From: Sunxiuqinia indica
Lineage (GTDB): Bacteria; Bacteroidota; Bacteroidia; Bacteroidales; Prolixibacteraceae
Direction: 5' to 3'
Length of the DNA: 64,000 nt
NCBI RefSeq assembly: GCF_009847015.1
Contig: NZ_WVEM01000001.1
Coordinates: 620,001 to 684,000, forward strand
Shown here: one piece after another, positions 6,667 to 15,255 of the stretch
Position numbering within the stretch: the first letter of the stretch is position 1
Layout of the letters: the number at the start of each line of letters is the position of its first letter
Notes under the pieces: generated by a model
Told to the model about the DNA's origin: nothing
Seen by the model: the letters and a program-made list of their open reading frames with translations, nothing else
Database searches by the model: none
Position numbers and translations under genes: made by a program

Positions 6667-9399
6667 TTATGCTTTTGCTAGTTCTTCTTCACTAAATATT
6701 TTTGTCAGGAGCTTATTTAATCTCAGGTTGTGCTGCTTCAACAAACCACCTGCGGGGCTGGCACTTTCTGAACGGGCAACAACTTCGAACGGAATGTGGC
6801 TTAGTTTTCTGGAAAGAAATGGCCATGCTCCCATATTGGCCGGTTCATCCTGCGCCCAAATAATGCGTTCCGCTTTGTTGTATTTAGCCAGCATGTCGTC
6901 AATCTGATTAACCGGCAATGGGAATATCTGCTCCAATCGCACAATCGCGGTTGTGCTGTTTCCCATGTCCACTCTCTTTTTAATCAAATCGTAATATAAC
7001 CGTCCCGAGGTAAATACCAATTGCTTGACTTCTCCCGCGCTGACCAGTTTATCGTCGATTATTTCCTGAAAATGACCGTTACTCAACTCTTCCATGGTGG
7101 AATTAACCATTGGATGACGCAACAGACTTTTGGGTGTAAACACAATTAGTGGCACACGTATGTTCCATGTCAGGTGTCGGCGAATCAGGTGAAACATATT
7201 GGCCGGATTTGTGGGCACCACCACTTGCATGTTGTTATTGGCTGCCTGCGCCAAAAAGCGCTCAATGCGTCCGCTGGAGTGCTCTGGTCCTTGTCCTTCG
7301 TAGCCATGTGGCAGGTAAAGCACCAGGTTATTATGCAATCCCCATTTTTCAATAGCCGATGTGATGTACTGATCAACAATGACCTGAGCAACATTATGAA
7401 AATCTCCAAATTGTGCTTCCCATACTGTTAATGCATCCGGCTGAGCCATTGCATAACCATATTCAAACCCCATCACACCATACTCCGATAGCAACGAATT
7501 GTATATATGAAAAGGAGCCTGATCCTTGGCGACATGCTTCAAGGGGAAATATTTTCCATCGCCATCCTCATAAACAAAAACAGCATGCCGGTGAGCAAAC
7601 GTTCCCCGCTCGCAGTCCTGTCCGCTAATACGCACGGGGTGACCTTCGGAAACCAAGGTACCATAAGCCAGTAGTTCGGCCATTCCCCAATCAATCCGGT
7701 CGTCCAGGATCATCTGCCGGCGGTCGGATAAGATCCGGTTTATTTTACTGAAGAACTTTCGTCCTTTCGGGATCGAATTAATTTTTTCGGCAAGTTCAAC
7801 CAATTTTTCTTTATCGACACCGGTTTTCACCACCTGACAGAAGTTGGCTTCTGTCGTTTTTTCAAATGGTTCGTATTCGTCTACCAGAAACTGTTTAATC
7901 CTTAGTTTCTCAATTTCCTCCGAATCTTTGTATTTCGAATTCATCAAATCATCGAAGGCTTTAATTTCGCTCTTCACTTCTTTTGATGAGTAAATGCCTT
8001 GCTGAACCAACTGTTCCGCGTAAATGTCCCTCGGGTTTTTATGGCTCGAAATTGCCTGGTAAAGTAAGGGCTGGGTAAAACGAGGCTCATCACCTTCGTT
8101 GTGTCCATATTTCCGGTAGCACAAAATATCGATAAACACATCCGAATTAAACTCCTGCCTGAACTCCATCGCCAGTTTAATGGTGTAAATTAACGATTCA
8201 ACATCATCGCCATTGACGTGAAAAACCGGCGAACGGGTAACTTTGGCAATATCGGTACAGTAAGTACTCGATCTGGCATCCAGGTAGTTGGTGGTAAAAC
8301 CAACCTGGTTATTAATGACCAGGTGAATGGTACCTCCGGTTTTATACCCTTTCAGGTTAGCCATTTGAACAACTTCATAAACAACCCCCTGAGCGGCAAT
8401 TGCAGCATCGCCATGGATGACAATTGGAGCAACTGAATCCACATCTCCATCATACAATGAATCGATTCGTGAGCGAGACAGTCCTTGAACCAGTGGTCCC
8501 ACCGCTTCCAGGTGTGAAGGGTTTGGCATGAGGCTCAACTTCACCTTTTTGCCATAATCAGACGTCACCTCATTTTCGAATCCTAAGTGATATTTCACAT
8601 CACCAAGCGAGATGTCTTCTTCATATTCGGTACCATAAAATTCCTTGAAGATATACTCGTAAGGTTTATTCATGATGTTGGCCAGAATGTTCAACCGTCC
8701 GCGGTGTGCCATACCAATCACAAATTCACGAATTCCCAGTTCTGCTCCTTGTTCAATAACAGCATCCAATGCCGGAATTAAAGATTCAGCCCCTTCGAGT
8801 GAAAACCGTTTTTGTCCAACGAATTTTTTATGAATATAGCTTTCAAAGCCAACCGCCAGCTTCAAATGATAAAAGATATGCTTCTTCATCTCAGGGGTAA
8901 ACTCCTGCGAATTCTTAGAGGCTTCCATTTTCTTTTGGAGCCAGGAAACCACTTCCGGATGGCGCATAAAAACATATTCAACACCAATTGAGTTACAATA
9001 AGTAGCCTCCAAATGGGCAATAATGTCTTTCAATTTTGCCGGTCCGATACCAATATTATTTCCTGCTTGAAATTCCTTTTCCAAATCACTTTCTTCGAGT
9101 CCGAAGTTCTCAATGGCGAGTGTTGGAAAGTACTCTCTTCGAGCACGAACGGGGTTTGTCTTGGTAAATAGATGGCCTCGTTGGCGATACCCATGAATAA
9201 GGTTCAGGATTGCAAATTCCTTGTCAATGTGCTGGCTTCCCTGGAATTTACTTGATTTATAATTTGTTCGGGCTAATTCGTAGCCTTTAAAAAAATGTCT
9301 CCAGCTTTCTTCTACGCTATCAGGATCATTTATATAATCCTGATAGAGTTCTTCAACAGCGGCAACCTCTTGATTACCTACTTGCGAAAATTTGTCCAT
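6667..9399 (-). CDS. sucA: 2-oxoglutarate dehydrogenase E1 component
   Basis: A thiamine-diphosphate enzyme of 910 residues from the chosen start, close to the E. coli SucA length of 933. It decarboxylates 2-oxoglutarate and succinylates the lipoyl group of SucB. Recognisable segments include the N-terminal E2-binding region (EELYQDYINDPDSVEESWRHFF), HRGRLNILANI, the ThDP/Mg region GDAAIAAQGVVYE...INNQVGFTT, RKYGHNEGDEP and the C-terminal transketolase-like part (EGQGPEHSSGRIERFLQ-like). The frame extends upstream to 9453, but MDKFSQVGNQEV at 9399 is the natural start. The extra 18 residues would be an unrelated leader. It is the first gene of the sucA-sucB operon. Confidence 0.95.
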   Translation of the reverse strand: MDKFSQVGNQEVAAVEELYQDYINDPDSVEESWRHFFKGYELARTNYKSSKFQGSQHIDKEFAILNLIHGYRQRGHLFTKTNPVRARREYFPTLAIENFGLEESDLEKEFQAGNNIGIGPAKLKDIIAHLEATYCNSIGVEYVFMRHPEVVSWLQKKMEASKNSQEFTPEMKKHIFYHLKLAVGFESYIHKKFVGQKRFSLEGAESLIPALDAVIEQGAELGIREFVIGMAHRGRLNILANIMNKPYEYIFKEFYGTEYEEDISLGDVKYHLGFENEVTSDYGKKVKLSLMPNPSHLEAVGPLVQGLSRSRIDSLYDGDVDSVAPIVIHGDAAIAAQGVVYEVVQMANLKGYKTGGTIHLVINNQVGFTTNYLDARSSTYCTDIAKVTRSPVFHVNGDDVESLIYTIKLAMEFRQEFNSDVFIDILCYRKYGHNEGDEPRFTQPLLYQAISSHKNPRDIYAEQLVQQGIYSSKEVKSEIKAFDDLMNSKYKDSEEIEKLRIKQFLVDEYEPFEKTTEANFCQVVKTGVDKEKLVELAEKINSIPKGRKFFSKINRILSDRRQMILDDRIDWGMAELLAYGTLVSEGHPVRISGQDCERGTFAHRHAVFVYEDGDGKYFPLKHVAKDQAPFHIYNSLLSEYGVMGFEYGYAMAQPDALTVWEAQFGDFHNVAQVIVDQYITSAIEKWGLHNNLVLYLPHGYEGQGPEHSSGRIERFLAQAANNNMQVVVPTNPANMFHLIRRHLTWNIRVPLIVFTPKSLLRHPMVNSTMEELSNGHFQEIIDDKLVSAGEVKQLVFTSGRLYYDLIKKRVDMGNSTTAIVRLEQIFPLPVNQIDDMLAKYNKAERIIWAQDEPANMGAWPFLSRKLSHIPFEVVARSESASPAGGLLKQHNLRLNKLLTKIFSEEELAKA

Positions 9400-9735
9400 A
9401 TTTGGTAGTTCGATTGAAATGGTCTTGTAAAAATAATGTTTGTAGATTAACAAACCATCTCTTTCTAATGTTTATAAGGTTTTCAAGTTTTAATGAATGA
9501 TTTAAAGCTCTTCTTTTGATTTTCGAATTTAATCCTTTCCCCGCTCAATCTCGAGAGACAATAGAATAGCGATTATGAAATCTCAGGTTTATCTATCAAA
9601 CATAGCCAATTGCTGATTCGGAATGATCAGTCAACTATATGAAGCCATTAACAAAGCTTGGAGGTTTGATACGAACCGTGATAACGCTTAATTCATCAAA
9701 ACAATTAATTTTACAACGAATAAAAAATTCAACTT
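9400..9735. other. Divergent promoter region between sucA and the alpha/beta hydrolase gene
   Basis: This AT-rich spacer must hold promoters for both flanking genes. On the minus strand a TATGTTTG box (9597-9604) fits the TAnnTTTG -7 element of Bacteroidota, though no good -33 partner was found. A six-base inverted repeat GTTTGT/ACAAAC (9438-9455) lies in the sucA leader. No gene is seen here. Confidence 0.4.
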
Positions 9736-10740
9736 ATGGGAAAGCTCTTTCGCATCGCTATCGCATTTATTCTGTTTGCTGTGTTCATCTACTGGGCAGG
9801 TCCAAAACCAGATGCACCAACATATAACAATAAGATGAAGGAGCTTAACCTTTCAATTGACGGAGTTGAAGCCTTTTTGCGCGAAAAAGAACGAAAACTT
9901 CCGGTAAAGCCCAATAATGAATCGCGTGTGGTTTGGGCAAACGATAGTTTGAAGAACAAAACAGATTACTGTTTACTTTATCTTCATGGTTTCTCGGCAT
10001 CAGGCTATGAAGGCCAGCCAACCCACGTCAATTTCGCTGATCATTTTGACGCTAATGCTTACATTCCCCGGCTGGCATCTCATGGGCTCGATGTTACGGA
10101 GCCCCTACTTGACATGACACCTGAGCGGCTGTACGAATCGGCAAAAGAAGCCCTTCTGATTGCTAATCTCCTAGGTGAGAAGGTGGTTATTATGAGTACC
10201 TCTACCGGAGGGACATTGTCATTAAAACTAGCGGTCGAATACCCGGAACTGATGGAAGCGTTAATTCTTCTGTCGCCCAATATTCAGATTAATAATTCGG
10301 CTGCATTCCTTCTGTCAAAGCCGTGGGGCTTACAAATTGGCAGGAAAGTTAACGGTGGAAAATATCGCTATGTGAACAAAAACTCAGAGGACGAAGAATG
10401 CAACTACTGGAACTGCTTTTACCGCATGGAAGCAACAGTTTACCTGCAGCAGTTAGTAGAAACAACCATGAATGAAAAGCTATTTAACCGTGTAAAGCAG
10501 CCTGTTTTTCTAGCTTATTATTATCAAGATGAAGAACACCAGGATGAAACAGTGCGGGTTGATGCGATGCTAGACATGTTTGAGCAACTCGGCACTCCGG
10601 ACAACCTGAAACAAAAGCAAGCGTTTCATGCTGAAACCCATGTTATTGGCTGTGAAATGTTCTCCAGGACTCAGCCGGAAGTGGAACAGGCATGTATTCG
10701 TTTTGCTGAAGAGGTATTAGAGATGCATTCTGACGATTAA
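9736..10740 (+). CDS. Membrane-anchored alpha/beta hydrolase
   Basis: A 334-residue protein with one N-terminal transmembrane helix (residues 3-21), after which the chain should lie outside the cytoplasmic membrane. The hydrolase core shows LLYLHGFSAS (oxyanion-hole region) and a nucleophile elbow M-S-T-S-T-G-G-T. The usual first Gly of G-x-S-x-G is Ser here, as seen in some carboxylesterases. The catalytic His is likely in AETHVIG near residue 302, and an acid is available in YYQDEEHQDE. An esterase or lipase role is probable, substrate unknown. The gene meets the FkbM gene tail to tail with no intervening base. Confidence 0.85.
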   Translation: MGKLFRIAIAFILFAVFIYWAGPKPDAPTYNNKMKELNLSIDGVEAFLREKERKLPVKPNNESRVVWANDSLKNKTDYCLLYLHGFSASGYEGQPTHVNFADHFDANAYIPRLASHGLDVTEPLLDMTPERLYESAKEALLIANLLGEKVVIMSTSTGGTLSLKLAVEYPELMEALILLSPNIQINNSAAFLLSKPWGLQIGRKVNGGKYRYVNKNSEDEECNYWNCFYRMEATVYLQQLVETTMNEKLFNRVKQPVFLAYYYQDEEHQDETVRVDAMLDMFEQLGTPDNLKQKQAFHAETHVIGCEMFSRTQPEVEQACIRFAEEVLEMHSDD

Positions 10741-11496
10741 CTATTTTCTAAAAGTCTGATATTGACCTGCCGTAATACAGAAGGTGTTTAATGTGCCTGT
10801 ACCTAAACTAAATTCTCGATTGTTGAAAGCATAAAACTGATATCCGAGCGGTTTTAAAAACTGCATAATTTCTTCGGTGATACTCTCAATTAGCAAGACG
10901 GGGTGATGCCTCTTCAATGTCTCGATACCCCCTTTTAATACTTCCAGCTCATGACCTTGCACATCAATTTTAACAAAGTAAGGATTCAGTTGAAAATCAT
11001 CCAACTTCCGAACCTGACAGGTCATTTTTTTTATTGAAAGGTCTTTGTCGCGAAACCTCCAAAGCCTGTCCTTTAGCCAATCTCTGGCTTCCTCATAGTG
11101 AAAAGACGATAGCCCATCAAACATCCAACGTCGGTAAAAAGGCACGAACAACGTGAGGTCTTCATTTTCACTTCCCAGTCCAAAGTTATGCAGTTCCAAA
11201 CGTTCCTTCGAAATGATTGGATTACGCTCAATCTTTTTAAAAACCCAGGGGTTAGGTTCAAAAGCAATGATTTTATTGGACAATCGCTCTTCAATCAGCA
11301 TCGACAAGATCGCTTCTCCCCGATTTGCACCAACATCAACAAAAACCTGGTCAGCCCGGGGATTAAACAACTTCAACGCATTGAAATCTTTTTCTGAGGG
11401 AGATTTCAATCTTTTAATCCAGATAAACTTGAGATTAAAACGGAGATCGTGCAAAAAGGGGAAAAACGTTTGAACAGACCTTAAAAATCTTTTCAT
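10741..11496 (-). CDS. FkbM family SAM-dependent methyltransferase
   Basis: A 251-residue class I methyltransferase of the FkbM type. Motif I is VFVDVGANRGEAIL (about residues 50-63), the acidic ribose-binding strand is AFEPNPWVF, and the family signature FVKIDVQGHELEVLKG is near residue 175. FkbM-type enzymes O-methylate sugars, lipids or secondary metabolites. There are no glycosyltransferases or other biosynthetic genes beside it, so the acceptor is unknown. The N-terminus is basic (MKRFLRSVQTFFPFLHDLRFNLKFIWIKR), which might favour membrane association. The stop codon abuts that of the convergent hydrolase gene. Confidence 0.88.
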   Translation of the reverse strand: MKRFLRSVQTFFPFLHDLRFNLKFIWIKRLKSPSEKDFNALKLFNPRADQVFVDVGANRGEAILSMLIEERLSNKIIAFEPNPWVFKKIERNPIISKERLELHNFGLGSENEDLTLFVPFYRRWMFDGLSSFHYEEARDWLKDRLWRFRDKDLSIKKMTCQVRKLDDFQLNPYFVKIDVQGHELEVLKGGIETLKRHHPVLLIESITEEIMQFLKPLGYQFYAFNNREFSLGTGTLNTFCITAGQYQTFRK

Positions 11497-11626
11497 CTCA
11501 TTAAAATTGACTATTTCATTTGCATTCGATGTAACTCACGATGAATTTTAATATGCTTGTTTGGGAATTTTCACATCTTAAAATTCATGTTCGTTTCATT
11601 CAATAAAAAATTTAAGCCTGAATTCG

Positions 11627-11794
11627 ATGAATCCAAGCTCATTAAATAACTTTCGTTTAGAACTGAAAGATAAAAATTTTCGGGCTGATTATTATTCCCG
11701 GCATAAAATAATTCAAGCTATGGAGCCGGAAGTTGACTCCATGCCTTTTCATTTAGCCACAGCTGCTTGTTGCTCTAAAAAAAAATCAAATTGA
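11627..11794 (+). CDS. Possible small protein, 55 residues
   Basis: An ATG at 11627 opens a 55-codon frame to TGA at 11794, giving a balanced peptide (MNPSSLNNFRLELKDKN... ending CCSKKKSN). It lies in the 308-base gap between the FkbM and rimO genes. It contains a Cys-Cys pair and a basic tail and has no signal peptide or membrane segment. Against it: there is no Shine-Dalgarno or clear promoter, and its last codons overlap the T-run of a likely minus-strand terminator of rimO. I do not recognise a family. Confidence 0.3.
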   Translation: MNPSSLNNFRLELKDKNFRADYYSRHKIIQAMEPEVDSMPFHLATAACCSKKKSN

Positions 11795-11798
11795 TTTC
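11776..11798 (-). terminator. Weak terminator of the ftsY-rimO side
   Basis: On the minus strand, AAATCA-ATT-TGATTT forms a short six-bp hairpin followed by a run of T, starting within ten bases of the rimO stop codon at 11805. The stem is short and AT-only, so efficiency is doubtful. Confidence 0.4.
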
Positions 11799-11804
11799 TT
11801 ATGC

Positions 11805-13100
11805 TCAGGCCAGATGACCGATCAAGTCGAATTCAGTAGAATCAGTAATATTCACTTGATAAAAATTGCCAATTTTAATGCTGTCATTTTTTTCAACCAA
11901 TACTTCACCATCGACTTCCGGAGAGTCATATTCACTGCGGCCAACAAAGTAGTCAGCTTCCTCGCGATCAACCAGAACATTTAAAACCTGCCCGATCTTC
12001 TTCGTATTCAACTCTTCTGATATTCTCTGCTGAATTTCCATAAGCTCAGCGGCACGTGCTTGTTTTACGTCTTCAGGAACATCGTCGGTATACATTTTAA
12101 ATGCATAAGTGTCGTCTTCATCTGAATATGCAAAAACGCCCATGCGATCGAACTTCTGCTCTTTTACGAAGGCTTTCAGTTCCTCAAAATCCTCATCAGT
12201 CTCACCCGGGTGTCCAACCAGGAATGTTGTTCGCAAGGCGATTCCCGGTACTTCTTCCCTTATTTTTTTGATCAGGTCAATGGTTTCCTGTTTGGTTATT
12301 TTTCGGCGCATACGCCCCAACATGGGGTCGCTGATGTGCTGAAGTGGTAAATCTAAATAGGTTGCAACATTTTTTCGTTCGCGGATAACCTTTAGCAAGT
12401 CCATCGGGAATTTTGACGGATAAGCGTAATGCAAGCGAATCCATTCCAATCCATCAACATCTGCCAGTTGGTCTATCAGTTCGGCCAGCTTACTTTCGCC
12501 ATACATATCAATTCCGTAGTACGATAAATCCTGAGCAATAACCAGTAACTCTTTGGTACCGCCTTCAACCAGATTTTTAGTTTCTTCAACCAAACTCTCG
12601 ATGTTACGTGATTTGTGAATGCCTGTAAATTGCGGAATGGCACAAAAAGAACAGTGACGATTACAGCCTTCACTAATTTTCAGGTATGAAAAATGAGTTG
12701 GTGTAGTTCGCACCCGATGATACATCTTTTGCTCAAAAAAGTCTGCATTCAGATCTTTGATAACTTCTTTGAAATCGAACTTGCCGTAATATTTGTCTAC
12801 TTCGGGAATTTCCTTTTGCAGGTCTTCCTTATAACGAGCCGACAAGCATCCCATAACCAAAAGCTTATCCAGCTTGCCTTTTTTGCGGTCTTCCACGTGG
12901 CTTAAAATCGAGTTGATCGATTCCTCTTTGGCATCCATGATGAAACCACAAGTATTCAAAATAACAATATTGGCATCATCATCTTCACTATCATGAACAA
13001 CCTTAAAACCATTCAGATCCAGTTGACTCAATAACATTTCCGAGTCAACCAGGTTTTTTGAACATCCTAAGGTGGTAATATTTACTTTTCCTCTTTTCAT
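11805..13100 (-). CDS. rimO: Ribosomal protein S12 (Asp89) methylthiotransferase RimO
   Basis: A radical SAM methylthiotransferase of 431 residues from ATG 13100. The N-terminal MTTase domain holds three cluster-binding Cys (TLGCSKNLVDSE, NTCGFI, VMGCLSAR). The radical SAM core has CNRHCSFC, a C-x3-C-x2-C motif, and the C-terminus has a TRAM-like domain (LNVLVDREEADYFVGRSEYDSPEVDGEV). SEGCNRHCSFCAIP and the length separate RimO from MiaB. It adds a methylthio group to Asp89 of ribosomal protein S12. The frame extends ten codons further to 13130, but MKRGKVNITTLGCSKN is the family's start. ftsY lies upstream, separated by 254 bases. Confidence 0.94.
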   Translation of the reverse strand: MKRGKVNITTLGCSKNLVDSEMLLSQLDLNGFKVVHDSEDDDANIVILNTCGFIMDAKEESINSILSHVEDRKKGKLDKLLVMGCLSARYKEDLQKEIPEVDKYYGKFDFKEVIKDLNADFFEQKMYHRVRTTPTHFSYLKISEGCNRHCSFCAIPQFTGIHKSRNIESLVEETKNLVEGGTKELLVIAQDLSYYGIDMYGESKLAELIDQLADVDGLEWIRLHYAYPSKFPMDLLKVIRERKNVATYLDLPLQHISDPMLGRMRRKITKQETIDLIKKIREEVPGIALRTTFLVGHPGETDEDFEELKAFVKEQKFDRMGVFAYSDEDDTYAFKMYTDDVPEDVKQARAAELMEIQQRISEELNTKKIGQVLNVLVDREEADYFVGRSEYDSPEVDGEVLVEKNDSIKIGNFYQVNITDSTEFDLIGHLA

Positions 13101-13277
13101 GTGTTTATAATTGTTTATTTTTTGCAACACATGGAACTCGCTTTAAATAATCATGCTCCTGTGTGTAAATATTTTTACATGCTCGTTTCATCTTTATATA
13201 TCTGCTTTTTTCCTACCCTACAACAAACAAAACCGGAGGTGGTTTGCATATCTCCATGCGAAATCAATTCATCCAAA

Positions 13278-13332
13278 ACTTGTTTCGGGATCGATTTCAA
13301 GAACAAATACTGAAACAAGTTCAGCATGACCT
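13278..13332. repeat. Intergenic inverted repeat with CTGAACTTGTTTCAG-type element, copy 1
   Basis: ACTTGTTTC (13278-13286) is inverted as GAAACAAGT (13312-13320), and the right arm continues as CTGAAACAAGTTCAGCATGAC. The reverse complement, GTCATGCTGAACTTGTTTCAG, nearly matches a segment at 17365-17390. It lies between ftsY and rimO and is probably a small dispersed intergenic element. Confidence 0.55.
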
Positions 13333-13354
13333 TCTTAAAAGGGGTATGACATTA

Positions 13355-14305
13355 CTATGAAAACAATGAATCTACGAATTCTTTTCTGCGGAAAATTTGA
13401 AGGTCTTCCATCTTTTCGCCAATGCCGATGTATTTAACAGGGATTTTAAATTGGTCTGAAATACCAATCACCACACCTCCTTTGGCTGTTCCATCAAGCT
13501 TTGTTAGTGCCAAGGCTGAAACTTCTGTAGCTTTGGTAAATTGTTTGGCCTGTTCAAAAGCGTTTTGACCGGTAGAACCATCCAGAATCAGCAAGACTTC
13601 GTGCGGAGCATCGGGCACAATTTTCTGCATGACCTTTTTGATTTTAGACAACTCGTTCATCAGGTTTATCTTATTGTGCAAACGACCTGCGGTGTCGATA
13701 ATTGCCACATCAGCACCTTGCGCTTTGGCCGAAGCCAGTGTGTCGTATGCCACTGATGCCGGATCAGATCCCATGCTTTGTTTTACCAAAGGAACATCGA
13801 CCCGTTGAGCCCAAATTTCAAGCTGATCAATAGCCGCCGCGCGAAAAGTATCTGCAGCACCTAAAACAACCTTTTTACCAGCTTTCTTAAAATTATAGGC
13901 CAGTTTGCCAATGGTCGTTGTTTTTCCAACTCCATTTACACCAACAACCATAATCACATGAGGAGTATGGGTCGTTGGAAGATCAAAATCTGCTTCGTCT
14001 ACCGTGTTATTTTCTTCCAACAAGGCAGCGATTTCTTCTTTTAATACGGTATTGAGTTCATCAACACCAAAATACTTATCTTTTGAAACCCGTTCTTCAA
14101 TACGCCTAATAATCTTCAGAGTCGTATCAACACCAACATCCGATGTAATTAATACTTCTTCCAGATTATCAAGGACTTCGTCGTCAACTTTAGATTTGCC
14201 TGCAATGGCTCGCCCCAATTTCTTAAAAACATTTTCCTTGGTTTTTGACAACCCCTGATCCAGGCTTTCTTTTTTCGATTTAGTAAATGATCCGAATAGA
14301 CCCAT
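13355..14305 (-). CDS. ftsY: Signal recognition particle receptor FtsY
   Basis: A 316-residue SRP-type GTPase that docks SRP-ribosome complexes at the membrane. An N-domain helical bundle (1-110) precedes the G-domain: GVNGVGKTT P-loop at 122-130, DTFRAAA, DTAGRLHNK and TKLDGTAKGG. The long acidic A-domain of proteobacterial FtsY is missing, as is usual in Bacteroidota. In Bacteroidales ftsY normally follows rpmB-rpmG-DUF4295 directly. Here a 3-kb module separates them. rimO lies downstream on the same strand. Confidence 0.95.
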   Translation of the reverse strand: MGLFGSFTKSKKESLDQGLSKTKENVFKKLGRAIAGKSKVDDEVLDNLEEVLITSDVGVDTTLKIIRRIEERVSKDKYFGVDELNTVLKEEIAALLEENNTVDEADFDLPTTHTPHVIMVVGVNGVGKTTTIGKLAYNFKKAGKKVVLGAADTFRAAAIDQLEIWAQRVDVPLVKQSMGSDPASVAYDTLASAKAQGADVAIIDTAGRLHNKINLMNELSKIKKVMQKIVPDAPHEVLLILDGSTGQNAFEQAKQFTKATEVSALALTKLDGTAKGGVVIGISDQFKIPVKYIGIGEKMEDLQIFRRKEFVDSLFS

Positions 14306-14400
14306 AGTGTTCTGATTTTGAGTGGCGCAATTTACAAAATTTGAATGACATAAATTAATTAAAATAGACAGGTCTAAGAAAGAGTTAACACGGGCGAAAC

Positions 14401-15159
14401 TCAGGATTTACTCAGTTTCCTGATTTCTTGCTTCATTTCATCCAGAACCGCTGAGATGTGCTTGGTTCCATAAGATTCTGGTTTAGGTAATTCAAAGCTT
14501 AAAACACCTTTTGCCCGCCAGAGTTCGAGTACTGAATTCGAGTCGATAAAATAAGCTTCGTATTCCGGATTATCCGACTTTAATAAAAGCTGTCCGTTTT
14601 CTTTCAGATACACTCTTTTATATACTAATCCTTCTTCCTTGGTTACGAGGATATATGGCTGGCCCTCCTTTAAATCATCCACATCCGCAATAAATTCACA
14701 AAACACGTATGAACCAGGCTGTACCGGCAACATGGAGTCTCCCTTTAGCTGAAACACACGATAGGTGCGCTCGCGCGACAATTCAGGGACAGGCATAAAA
14801 AAGCGCGGCAGTGATCCAATATATTGGGGGTCGGCAAATCCATTTAAATAACCGGCTGATGCTTTGACCGGTACGATTGGAATCAACTCATCATTTTGCT
14901 GGTCGACCACCACCGAAAGCACCTGCAGAGATGATTTCGGAACAGGTTTCTGCTTTTCTAAATCGATGCCTAATAAATCATCAACCGACAATTCCATTAG
15001 GGCCGCAAGTTGCTGTATGACCTGTATTTTAGGGGTTGCCCTCCCCTCTTCATATGAGCCAATTAGTGCCCGTTTCACAAGCAGCTTATCAGCCAGTTGT
15101 TGTTGCGTCCACTTTTTGGCTCTCCGCAAGTATTTGATATTCTGAGCTAAATAATTCAT
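14401..15159 (-). CDS. XRE family repressor with LexA/S24-type autocleavage domain
   Basis: A 252-residue two-domain regulator from ATG 15159. Residues 1-62 form a helix-turn-helix (WTQQQLADKLLVKRALIGSYEEGRATP). Residues about 95-230 form an S24 peptidase domain with Ser142 in KGDSMLP and Lys181 in VYKRV as the likely catalytic dyad. An Ala102-Gly103 bond in KASAGYLNGF fits the Ala-Gly bond cut in LexA-like repressors. The frame reaches 15189, but MNYLAQNIKYLRR is the normal HTH start. It is transcribed divergently from the radical SAM pair with about 96 bases between, containing a strong palindrome. Control of itself and that pair, released by DNA damage or another co-protease signal, is an inference. 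Confidence 0.88.
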   Translation of the reverse strand: MNYLAQNIKYLRRAKKWTQQQLADKLLVKRALIGSYEEGRATPKIQVIQQLAALMELSVDDLLGIDLEKQKPVPKSSLQVLSVVVDQQNDELIPIVPVKASAGYLNGFADPQYIGSLPRFFMPVPELSRERTYRVFQLKGDSMLPVQPGSYVFCEFIADVDDLKEGQPYILVTKEEGLVYKRVYLKENGQLLLKSDNPEYEAYFIDSNSVLELWRAKGVLSFELPKPESYGTKHISAVLDEMKQEIRKLSKS

Positions 15160-15181
15160 TAAAACAAATCTATCTAAAAAT

Positions 15182-15205
15182 ATTAGCAAATGCTAATTTA
15201 ATTAG
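15182..15205. promoter_or_regulatory. Double palindromic operator candidate between repressor and radical SAM genes
   Basis: ATTAGCA-AA-TGCTAAT (15182-15197) has seven-base perfect arms. It overlaps a second palindrome, CTAATT-T-AATTAG (15193-15205). A TATTTTTG box resembling the -7 element lies next to it for the plus strand. Such a site in a divergent spacer beside an XRE repressor is the expected arrangement for an autoregulated switch. Confidence 0.6.
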
Positions 15206-15255
15206 TATTTTTGATGTGCGTTTCGTTTGTATAAACACCGTAAAGATAAAAGTTC

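Noticed and set aside
9400-9453. Eighteen-residue N-terminal extension of SucA
   Set aside because: MDKFSQVGNQEV at 9399 is where family similarity starts; the extension has no relation to E1 proteins.
11497-11804. tRNA or structured RNA in the FkbM-rimO gap
   Set aside because: No cloverleaf or T-loop sequence was found; only a six-base inverted repeat GGAG/CTCC region and the short rimO terminator.
14401-15159. Prophage repressor marking an integrated phage
   Set aside because: The S24 regulator resembles phage repressors, but no integrase, structural or lysis genes lie nearby; the neighbours are housekeeping and DNA-repair-like genes.
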